Below are positions 56,809 through 64,000 of a DNA stretch of 64,000 bases, piece by piece. This stretch comes from a bacterium (GTDB lineage Bacteria; Armatimonadota; JACIXR01), in the NCBI GenBank assembly GCA_014360495.1, contig JACIXR010000002.1, forward strand, positions 62,001-126,000, in the 5' to 3' direction. Position numbers and translations under genes: made by a program. The notes below the pieces were generated by a model, which worked only from the letters and a program-made list of their open reading frames with translations, made no database searches and had not been told where the DNA came from. Each line of letters opens with the position of its first letter. Position 1 is the first letter of the stretch.

Positions 56809-59199
56809 ATGAAGACGAAGCATTTGCTCATCCTGATTTTTGTTTTGGTTGCCGCATCTGGCTATGTTATCTACAAGAAGCCCTTTAAACGGGGTCTTGA
56901 CCTCGCTGGGGGCATAAGGCTTGTTCTGGAAGCCAAGCCAACAAAGGAAATTCCCCGCATAACCAAAGAGCATCAAACAGCTCTGATGGATATCATTAGG
57001 CGGCGTGTTGATGCTTTAGGGGTGGCTGAACCGTTAATTCAAGCTAAGGGAACAAACCAGATAGTCGTTGAACTGCCCGCAATTGAGAGGGAAGAGGAAG
57101 CCTTGGCAATGCTGAAATCCACCGCTATGGTGGAGTTTCGCTACCTGAAGGATGTCCAAAGCGATAATAATCCCGCAGCTTCATATAAAATGGTGGTCAA
57201 TGAAGGACCCGAGGGGAAAGAAGAGATTATATTCTATGATATTGAGGGAAAGGAGGTTCCCCACGAAAAGGTTCTTGAGAACGCTCCCGTTATACTCACG
57301 GGAAACGACTTAAACCCCAAGAGGAGGGCGAGGGCAGAGCCAGGTCCTACAAACCAGCCAATAGTTACTTTTTCTCTTAACCCTGAGGGGCAAAAGAAAT
57401 TCGCGGCTTTCACAGCAGGCCATGTCGGCGATTACTTAGCCATCGTTTTGGACAACAAGATAATAAGCGCGCCTAAAATTAGAACTCACATATACACTGA
57501 GGGGGTTCAGATTGAGGGAGGTTTCAAGGACCTAAGGGAAGCTCAGCAGCTAGCGGATTTGATAAATGCAGGCGCTCTTCCCGTTCCTTTGGAAATCGCC
57601 TCCGTTGAGAAAGTTGGACCCACCCTCGGGCAGGATTCCCTTGAGAAAAGCCTACGCGCGGGAATTTGGGGGCTTGTCCTGGTTATGCTCTTTATGCTCG
57701 GCTATTACCTCCTTCCCGGTCTAATCGCCGATATCGCCCTTCTCCTTTATACACTCTTTATGCTCGCCATCTTCAAGGCTATCCCCGTAACCCTTACCCT
57801 CCCGGGTATCGCCGCCCTAATCATAACCATAGGTATGGCTGTGGATGCTAACATCCTCATATTCGAGAGACTAAAGGAGGAGCTAAGGGCAGGAAAAACG
57901 CTAAGGGCGGCTATTGATGCAGGTTTCCATCGCGCCTTCACGGCGATATTTGACTGCAATACCACGACAATCATCTCCGCCATTGTCCTTTATACAATCG
58001 GCACGGGGCCGATAAAGGGTTTTGCCCTTATCTTGGGAATAGGAACGATTCTCTCTATGTTCACAGCCATAACCGTCAGCAGGACCTTGTTGATTGTCGT
58101 GGAAAGCCTCTTCCCCTTTGCCCGAAATCCTCGCTTATACGGGGTCTTTTCCTGGACCAAAGGGGTAAATTTCAAATTCGTAAAGCACTGGAAGATTTGG
58201 TTCGCCATCAGCCTCGCGATCATTATCCCCGGCATAATCTTCTATGCACCTCCTATTAGAGGGCTTAAGAAGGGCATAGACTTTACGGGAGGAATGATTA
58301 TCACATTGAAATTTGAGAAGCCCGTTTCACTTCCCGAAGTGAGGAATCTTCTCGCTAAAGCGGGCTTCTCCGACGCCTTCGTCCAAACGAGCAGGGATAA
58401 TAAACAACTTTACATTCGTATGAAGGAAGCCTCGCTTGAGGCAAGGAAGAAAGTGGAAAGCCTCCTCGGGGAAAAGTTCGGGAAATTTGAGGAGCTAAGC
58501 GTGGATAGCATCGGTCCAACCATTAGTAGAGAGTTGACGCAAAAAGCTTTGATGGGGGTTATCCTCGCTTCAATATTGATTCTCCTTTATCTATCTTTCC
58601 GCTTCAATGAGTTGAAATATGGGGCAGCTGCCGTCATCGCTACTCTGCACGATGTTGCGGTAATGTTCGGGTCTTTCGCCATTTTAGGCAAGCTCTTCGG
58701 CGTGGAAATAGATTCCCTCTTCGTGACCGCTGTCCTCACAATGATTGGTTTTTCCGTCCACGACACGATAGTTATTTTTGATAGAATCAGGGAGAACTGG
58801 CGACTCAGAAGAAGAGGGGAAACTTTTGGCGAGGTCGTTGATGCAAGCATCAATCAGACATTGGTAAGGTCCATTAATACCTCTTTAACCGTTCTACTCG
58901 TATTATTTGCCCTCTTCTTCTTCGGCGGAGAGACGATAAGACACTTTATAGGCGCCTTAATCATTGGAACTATAACGGGAACTTACTCCAGTATCTTCAA
59001 CGCCGCCCAAATAGTTTACCTCTGGACGAGACGCGAAAGGAAAGAGCGAGCGGAACCTCTCCCTATTCCCACCGTCGCCACTGCTGACGATGCCGGTCGC
59101 ACGACTACTCCTCCTACACCAGTTTATGTCCCTACCCCCAAATCGGTAGGGAATATAAGCAAGAGAGTCAAAAAGAAGAAAAAGAAAAAGAGAAGATAG
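56809..59199 (+). CDS. secDF: Fused SecD-SecF translocase subunit
   Basis: A 796-residue fusion of SecD and SecF, the proton-driven partner of SecYEG that pulls exported proteins. The SecD half has KRGLDLAGGIRLVLEAKPTK, LNAGALPVPLEI-like NAGALPVPLEIASVEKVGP, and the membrane block ITIGMAVDANILIFERLKEE. The SecF half begins GLKKGIDFTGGMIITL and has MIGFSVHDTIVIFDRIREN. Each half contributes about six helices. The C-terminus ends in a strongly basic KKKKKKKRR tail, facing the cytosol. It heads a plus-strand run with a CDF transporter, recJ and relA. The heavy load of secreted hydrolases makes a strong Sec system sensible. Confidence 0.96.
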   Translation: MKTKHLLILIFVLVAASGYVIYKKPFKRGLDLAGGIRLVLEAKPTKEIPRITKEHQTALMDIIRRRVDALGVAEPLIQAKGTNQIVVELPAIEREEEALAMLKSTAMVEFRYLKDVQSDNNPAASYKMVVNEGPEGKEEIIFYDIEGKEVPHEKVLENAPVILTGNDLNPKRRARAEPGPTNQPIVTFSLNPEGQKKFAAFTAGHVGDYLAIVLDNKIISAPKIRTHIYTEGVQIEGGFKDLREAQQLADLINAGALPVPLEIASVEKVGPTLGQDSLEKSLRAGIWGLVLVMLFMLGYYLLPGLIADIALLLYTLFMLAIFKAIPVTLTLPGIAALIITIGMAVDANILIFERLKEELRAGKTLRAAIDAGFHRAFTAIFDCNTTTIISAIVLYTIGTGPIKGFALILGIGTILSMFTAITVSRTLLIVVESLFPFARNPRLYGVFSWTKGVNFKFVKHWKIWFAISLAIIIPGIIFYAPPIRGLKKGIDFTGGMIITLKFEKPVSLPEVRNLLAKAGFSDAFVQTSRDNKQLYIRMKEASLEARKKVESLLGEKFGKFEELSVDSIGPTISRELTQKALMGVILASILILLYLSFRFNELKYGAAAVIATLHDVAVMFGSFAILGKLFGVEIDSLFVTAVLTMIGFSVHDTIVIFDRIRENWRLRRRGETFGEVVDASINQTLVRSINTSLTVLLVLFALFFFGGETIRHFIGALIIGTITGTYSSIFNAAQIVYLWTRRERKERAEPLPIPTVATADDAGRTTTPPTPVYVPTPKSVGNISKRVKKKKKKKRR

Positions 59200-59202
59200 G
59201 TT

Positions 59203-60078
59203 ATGCTCTCAGAGAGAAAGGAATTACCGAGGGCGGCGGGAATTGCGCTTGTAGCGAATCTTTTTCTCCTGGCGCTCAAAGGAACAGTTGGACTCCTCAT
59301 CTCATCGCTCAGCGTTCTATCAGACGCTATGGATTCCTTCACGGAGAGTTTGTCTTCTTTTATAACCCTACTCTCCCTCAAGCAAGTAACTCGCCCTCCC
59401 GATGAGGACCACCATTTCGGACATGGGAAATACGACATCCTTGGCTCATTAGTAGAAGGAACGGTCATCTTCTCGTTTGCAATGATAATCTTCATTGAGG
59501 GAGCCAAAAGGATAATTAATAAGGAAGTGGTCAAGTTAGCAGAATTAGGGATTGGGGTTATGCTCCTCAACTCCCTAATAAAAATCCTCTTATCTCGTTA
59601 TCTTTCAAGATTAGGCAGGAAAGCCGACTCCTTATCGCTCATCTCAGCTGCTCAACATTATAAGTTAGATTTTTATAACGATTTTGGCATAATTTTAGGT
59701 CTTTTCATAATCCGTTTGACGCACATACATATAATAGACCCTATAATTGCTATAATAATAGGCTTTATGTATCTAAAAACTTCAATAACTCTTTTAAGGA
59801 ATGCTGTCCATCAAATAGTTGACAAAGCCCCACCGGGAGTGGAAGAAAAAGTAGAACAACTTATTATGGAACACTATCCTCAGCTAACTGGTTTCCATAA
59901 ACTGAGGATAAGGAAAGCTGGCAGCGAGTTGCAAATGGATATGCACATTCAATTCCCAAATGGCGTTTCCCTGGAGGAAGCCCATAATCTCTCCGAGCAT
60001 CTGGAGGAGGATATAAAGGCATTATTCCCCTCCGCAATTGTCGTCATTCATATGGAGCCGGACGAGAGAAATGCATAG
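59203..60078 (+). CDS. Cation diffusion facilitator (divalent metal efflux)
   Basis: A 291-residue CDF transporter exporting Zn2+, Fe2+ or Mn2+. Six hydrophobic helices span about 12-200. The metal site shows LSDAMDSFTES in helix 2 and AAQHYKLDFYND in helix 5 (HxxxD). The cytosolic HHFGHGKYD loop is diagnostic. The C-terminal ferredoxin-like domain (about 205-291) includes MDMHIQFPNG. Metal specificity cannot be read. It starts three bases after secDF and overlaps recJ by eight bases. Confidence 0.94.
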   Translation: MLSERKELPRAAGIALVANLFLLALKGTVGLLISSLSVLSDAMDSFTESLSSFITLLSLKQVTRPPDEDHHFGHGKYDILGSLVEGTVIFSFAMIIFIEGAKRIINKEVVKLAELGIGVMLLNSLIKILLSRYLSRLGRKADSLSLISAAQHYKLDFYNDFGIILGLFIIRLTHIHIIDPIIAIIIGFMYLKTSITLLRNAVHQIVDKAPPGVEEKVEQLIMEHYPQLTGFHKLRIRKAGSELQMDMHIQFPNGVSLEEAHNLSEHLEEDIKALFPSAIVVIHMEPDERNA

Positions 60079-61819
60079 AGAAATTTGGATTAAGGGAAAT
60101 CAGGAAGCGGAAAAGGCTAAGGAATTAGCGAAAAGGTTATCCATTTCACCAATAACTGCTTCCCTTCTTCTCAATAGAAAGATAGAAAATGAAGAAGATG
60201 GCAGGGAATTTCTTTTCCCTTCTCTCCACAATCTCCATGACCCCTTTCTCCTTGAAGGGATGGAATTGGCTGTTTTCAGGATAAAGACAGCAATAAAGAA
60301 AAAAGAGCCAATCTTTCTCCAAGGGGATTTCGATGTTGATGGCATTTGCGCTACCGCTTTCCTAGCGAAGACGCTCACCAAGCTCGGGGGGAAGGTCTAC
60401 TGTCATATTCCCGATAGGCATAGAGAGGGGCACGGAATATCAAATTATGCGGTGAGGAAAGCTGTGGAACTGAAAGTGGGCGTCTTTCTAACGGTTGATT
60501 GCGGGAGTTCATCTCATACTCAGGTTGAGAGATTAAATAATAGCGGAATAGATGTCATTATAACCGACCACCATGAGATGGGACAAAACCCACCCGCTTT
60601 GGCGACGATAAACCCCAAAGCTTCACATTCATATCCTTATAAGGAGTTAGCGGGGGTTGGCGTTGCTTTTAAATTAGGGCAGGCATTGTGTAAATCTTTC
60701 TCTCGGGACGAAAGGCTGGTTTACGATAAACTTGACCTCGTTGCTTTGGGGACGATAGCAGACCTTTCCTCCCTCTTGGGAGAGAACAGGGTTCTGGTTA
60801 AGTTCGGGTTGGAGAAATTGGGAAGGGAGCCGACGGATGGTCTTGCTACCTTAAAGAAAACAGCTCGTTTAAATGGCTATGTTGACTCGCAAAAGGTAAG
60901 CTTCATTTTGGCTCCCAGGCTCAACGCTCCGGGAAGAATAAAAAGCCCACTCAAAGCTCTTGAGTTGCTGGTTGTAAATAAGGAGGAACAAAGGGAGGCT
61001 ATTTGTCAAGAACTTGAGGAGTTAAACAGAAAGAGACGCTCTCTTGAGATAGAAATATTAATGGAAATAGAGGACGATTTGGGGAAATTGGAGCTTGATA
61101 AGGACTTCGTTATAGTTATTAAGGGGAATAATTGGAATAGAGGACTTTTAGGATTAGTTGCTTCAAGATTAGTGGAGATGTATCAGAGACCAGCATTTGT
61201 CCTATCTCAATATGGCGATGTGATAAAAGGGTCAGGAAGGAGCATCCCCACATTTAACCTCTATAAAGCTTTGGAAGAGGTATCACACCTCCTCAGAAAT
61301 TTTGGTGGGCATAACGCAGCCGTTGGATTGGAAATGGAAGCGAGTAAATATAAGGAATTCAAGGAGAAAATAAACGAGATAGCGAAGAAATATCTGAGCT
61401 ATGAGGACCTCGTTGTAAAACAAGAGGTGGAGTGTGTCCTTCAATTCAGCGAGATAACGGAAAGATTAGCAAAAGAGGTTTCACTTTTTGCTCCCTACGG
61501 TATAGATAATCCTCAACCCCTCTTCTTAAGCGAAAATGTGGAGGCAAAACGCTTGAGTCCCTTCTCCAATGGAAGGTATGTCTCTCTCTTAGTCAGACAG
61601 AGAGGAAGGGAACTCAATTGTCTCAGCCCAGCGAAGCTTACCGAAGATATTCCTGAGGAGTGTTCAATAATATATGCCCTTGATTACGATAGGCAACTTG
61701 CTCAGCCGCTTTTAATATTGAAAGGGTGGATAAGGAAAGGGGTAAGTGTTGTGAAGGAGGAAAGAGCTCCCTATCTATCTCAGCTTTTACTTTGGGGAGA
61801 GGAATTTATATATGACTGA
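60071..61819 (+). CDS. recJ: Single-strand-specific exonuclease RecJ
   Basis: DHH-family 5'-3' exonuclease for recombination and mismatch repair. Motifs are GDFDVDGICATA (the usual Tyr replaced by Phe), LTVDCGSSSHTQVE, ITDHHEMGQNPPA (DHH), PRLNAPGRI and the DHHA1-type GSGRSIPTFNLYKALEE with NFGGHNAAVGLEM. An OB-like tail completes 582 residues. I choose the ATG at 60071, which overlaps the CDF stop. It is coupled to relA by an eight-base overlap. RecJ may share end-resection work with the NurA-HerA system in this window. Confidence 0.95.
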   Translation: MHREIWIKGNQEAEKAKELAKRLSISPITASLLLNRKIENEEDGREFLFPSLHNLHDPFLLEGMELAVFRIKTAIKKKEPIFLQGDFDVDGICATAFLAKTLTKLGGKVYCHIPDRHREGHGISNYAVRKAVELKVGVFLTVDCGSSSHTQVERLNNSGIDVIITDHHEMGQNPPALATINPKASHSYPYKELAGVGVAFKLGQALCKSFSRDERLVYDKLDLVALGTIADLSSLLGENRVLVKFGLEKLGREPTDGLATLKKTARLNGYVDSQKVSFILAPRLNAPGRIKSPLKALELLVVNKEEQREAICQELEELNRKRRSLEIEILMEIEDDLGKLELDKDFVIVIKGNNWNRGLLGLVASRLVEMYQRPAFVLSQYGDVIKGSGRSIPTFNLYKALEEVSHLLRNFGGHNAAVGLEMEASKYKEFKEKINEIAKKYLSYEDLVVKQEVECVLQFSEITERLAKEVSLFAPYGIDNPQPLFLSENVEAKRLSPFSNGRYVSLLVRQRGRELNCLSPAKLTEDIPEECSIIYALDYDRQLAQPLLILKGWIRKGVSVVKEERAPYLSQLLLWGEEFIYD

Positions 61820-63983
61820 ACAATTCCTTTGTTTGGTAAGACAATTGATTGCCAAGATGAGGCAGAAGCGCGGCAGAGTGGATGAAGGACGCATACACCT
61901 CGCCGCGGAGACCGCTTATTTTGCCCATCTTGGCGAAAAAAGGGAATCAGGAGAGCCTTATATCTTCCATCCTTTAAATGTTGCATTGATTCTTGCCGAC
62001 TTGGGGATGGATGAGGAAGTGGTAATAGGTGGACTCCTCCACGATGTTCTTGAAGATGGAAAGAATATAGACCTACCTTTCATAAAATCAAATTTCGGTG
62101 AAGATGTAGCTGAGTTAGTGGATGGAGTGACGAAGCTTTCCCACACGGAGCGGGAGTATTTTAAGGAGGAAAGAGAACAAGCGGAGAATATCAGAAAGTT
62201 GCTATTGGCGATGGCGAAGGATATAAGGGTGATATTCATAAAGCTTGCTGATAGATTACATAATATGCAAACCCTTTATGCCTTGCCTGAGGGGAGAAGG
62301 AAGAAAATGGCTTTGGAAACGATGCAGATATTCGCTCCCCTTGCCAACAGGTTAGGAATTTGGGAATTCAAATGGAGGCTTGAGGACTTAGCCTTCCAAT
62401 ACCTTTACCCGAAGGAATTTGAGGATTTAAAAAGAAATTTGGAGAAGATCAGGAGAAATAGAGAGGCTGAAGTAGAGGAGGCAGCCAGGATATTAAGGGA
62501 AAAACTGGCGAAGGAGAACATAGATGCTACAGTCTATGGGAGAGCAAAGCATCTTTGGAGCATTTATAATAAACTCAAAAGGGACAACATCTCCTTGGAA
62601 GAAGTCTATGATTTGGTAGCTTTAAGAGTGATAGTCTATACTAAGGAGCAATGCTACATTGCCCTAAGCATTGTCCACGACACCTGGACGCCTATCCCCG
62701 GGATGTTCACGGATTTCATTGCCTCTCCCAAGCCAAATGGTTATCGCTCCCTACATACCAAAGTAATAGGTCCGAGGGGAAAACCTTTAGAGGTGCAGAT
62801 TAGGACTTGGGATATGCATAGGGAAGCAGAGTTCGGTTTAGCCGCTCATTGGCACTATAAAGAAGATGCCAAGGACGACAAATATTTCCTAGAGCGAATT
62901 CGCCAACTCAGAAACCAGATTTTCAAGTGGCAAACCGATTATGGGGACCCCGCTGAATTTTTCCGTTCCGTTATTGAGGACCTATTTGCCGACAGGGTCT
63001 TCGTCTTCTCACCTAAAGGTGATGTGTTCGACCTTCCTGTTGGCTCCACGCCAGTTGACTTCGCCTATCTGATCCACTCGGAAATCGGAAATAAATGTGT
63101 GGGCGCAAAGGTCAATGGGAAAATCGTTCCCTTGGATTATATCCTCCAAACAGGAGATAAAGTGGAAATCCTCACAAAATCCTCCGCCCATCCTTCTTTG
63201 GAATGGCTGAGATTCGTTAAAACTCCTCATGCTAAAAGCTGTATAAAGCGATATTTCCGCCAAAGACATAAGGAAGAATTGATAGAAAAAGGGAAAGCAC
63301 TCCTTTTGAATGAGCTTTCAGAATTGGGTTATTTACCACCTGAATTCTCTTGGGAGAAGGAATTGGAGGAGATGGCTCCCCGACTGGGCTTTGCTTCTTC
63401 CAATGACCTTTTAGCTTCTTTAGGCTATGGTTCCTCCTCCGTTTCCCAGGTTATAGAAAAAATAAAGAAAAAATATCCTCCTCCCACTCCCACGATATCC
63501 GAGAGACCGCAAGTAAGCGTTAGTCTCCCAGAGGTGGGAGTTGATGGGATAATGATAAAGAGGGCGAGATGCTGCTTCCCCTTGCCGGGAGAGGAGGTTG
63601 TAGGATTCATCACAAGAGGAAAGGGAATAGTTGTCCATCGCGCTGATTGCCCAAATATGGAAAACCTACCTTCTTCCGAGAGGGAGAGATTGGTGAAACT
63701 TCAATGGGGAAGGTCGGAGAAGGCGATACCTGTAGCGATTCAAATAGAGGCAATTGATAGAATCGGATTGCTATCCGATATAAGCGCGATCATAAGCAGC
63801 GAGGGAGTGAATATAAGTTCCTTAAAAGTAAAAACGAGGAGTGATAGAACCGCTACGATAAACGCTCTCATAGATATACACGATATCCAACATCTAAATA
63901 AAGTTTTGGAGAAGATAAGCAAATTGAGCGATGTTATGGATGTATATCGTATAGGGACAATGAAAAAAGCGAGAAACCGATGA
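61812..63983 (+). CDS. relA: Bifunctional (p)ppGpp synthetase/hydrolase
   Basis: Rel/SpoT-type stringent-response enzyme, 723 residues. The hydrolase HD domain has YIFHPLNVALILADLGMDEE and GGLLHDVLEDG, plus IKLADRLHNMQTL. The synthetase domain has KPNGYRSLHTKVIGPRGKPL and EVQIRTWDMHREAEFGLAAH. TGS (DRVFVFSPKGDVFDLPVGST) and C-terminal zinc-finger and ACT regions (RARCCFPLPGEEVVGFITRG, IDRIGLLSDISAIISSEGVN) follow. Both active sites look intact. It overlaps recJ upstream and dtd downstream, the latter a common rel-dtd arrangement. Confidence 0.97.
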   Translation: MTEQFLCLVRQLIAKMRQKRGRVDEGRIHLAAETAYFAHLGEKRESGEPYIFHPLNVALILADLGMDEEVVIGGLLHDVLEDGKNIDLPFIKSNFGEDVAELVDGVTKLSHTEREYFKEEREQAENIRKLLLAMAKDIRVIFIKLADRLHNMQTLYALPEGRRKKMALETMQIFAPLANRLGIWEFKWRLEDLAFQYLYPKEFEDLKRNLEKIRRNREAEVEEAARILREKLAKENIDATVYGRAKHLWSIYNKLKRDNISLEEVYDLVALRVIVYTKEQCYIALSIVHDTWTPIPGMFTDFIASPKPNGYRSLHTKVIGPRGKPLEVQIRTWDMHREAEFGLAAHWHYKEDAKDDKYFLERIRQLRNQIFKWQTDYGDPAEFFRSVIEDLFADRVFVFSPKGDVFDLPVGSTPVDFAYLIHSEIGNKCVGAKVNGKIVPLDYILQTGDKVEILTKSSAHPSLEWLRFVKTPHAKSCIKRYFRQRHKEELIEKGKALLLNELSELGYLPPEFSWEKELEEMAPRLGFASSNDLLASLGYGSSSVSQVIEKIKKKYPPPTPTISERPQVSVSLPEVGVDGIMIKRARCCFPLPGEEVVGFITRGKGIVVHRADCPNMENLPSSERERLVKLQWGRSEKAIPVAIQIEAIDRIGLLSDISAIISSEGVNISSLKVKTRSDRTATINALIDIHDIQHLNKVLEKISKLSDVMDVYRIGTMKKARNR

Positions 63984-64000
63984 GAGCAGTGATTCAACGG
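63980..64000 (+). CDS. dtd: D-aminoacyl-tRNA deacylase, first seven codons
   Basis: The ATG at 63980 overlaps the rel stop as ATGA and the seven visible codons read MRAVIQR, the standard Dtd N-terminus. Rel-dtd is a widely conserved neighbour pair. The rest lies beyond the window. Confidence 0.8.

Overview
The window looks like a gene-dense chromosome segment of a thermophilic, polysaccharide-degrading bacterium. The grounds are many Lys/Glu-rich proteins, frequent TTG and GTG starts, intergenic gaps mostly under 130 bases, an archaeal-style NurA-HerA-Mre11-Rad50 cluster, and many secreted glycan-active enzymes beside a complete bacterial housekeeping set. The lineage cannot be settled by reading alone. 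Armatimonadota or a nearby candidate phylum is my guess, with low confidence. No tRNA, CRISPR array, intact insertion sequence or prophage was seen.

Layout. 1-9418 (minus) is one long run: mtnP, mtnA, apt, proS, a small membrane protein, ribD, ribE, ribBA, a diguanylate cyclase, then ribH, which is cut by the left edge. It joins methylthioadenosine and adenine salvage to riboflavin synthesis. 9499-17976 (plus) holds efp, a Cys-rich membrane protein, a BCCP-like protein without its biotinyl lysine, a pilin-like protein, accC, a DUF2273 protein, nusB, folD, a secreted beta-helix enzyme and a RuBisCO-like protein. 17973-24155 (minus) holds guaB3, an AIR-synthase-fold protein, mutL, an unlisted 31-codon ORF, galT, galK, and a 43-codon open stretch behind galK. 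24230-24490 is non-coding, hairpin-rich and unexplained.

24527-28467 (plus) holds a LolA-like protein, a nitroreductase, a DUF6504-like protein, a thiamine-binding-fold protein, a SIS isomerase and a UroD-family protein. 28464-37649 (minus) is a CAZyme operon: pectate-lyase-like protein, a frameshifted PL4-domain/GH protein, GH5, and an unclassified clan-D-like hydrolase. 37845-44689 (plus) is nurA-herA-mre11-rad50. 44684-54398 holds a GHL10 protein, a second UroD-family protein, a GH36 alpha-galactosidase, a CocE/NonD hydrolase and a GH106-like alpha-L-rhamnosidase. 54489-64000 holds an acidic protein, the RNase P RNA, an S24-type repressor, a DUF4438 protein, fused secDF, a CDF metal transporter, recJ, relA/spoT and the first codons of dtd.

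How the parts fit. The hydrolases (pectate-lyase-like, GH36, GH106-like, GH141-like, GH5) suggest growth on pectin-like and galactose-bearing plant glycans, with galT and galK feeding galactose into the Leloir pathway. The most unusual system is the DNA-end-processing operon. Its Rad50-like protein has a predicted membrane hairpin where a zinc hook is expected, and its Mre11-like protein has Thr for Asn in phosphoesterase motif III. Together these suggest a membrane-tethered relative of HerA-NurA/Mre11-Rad50, possibly close to Bacillus YhaO/YhaN.
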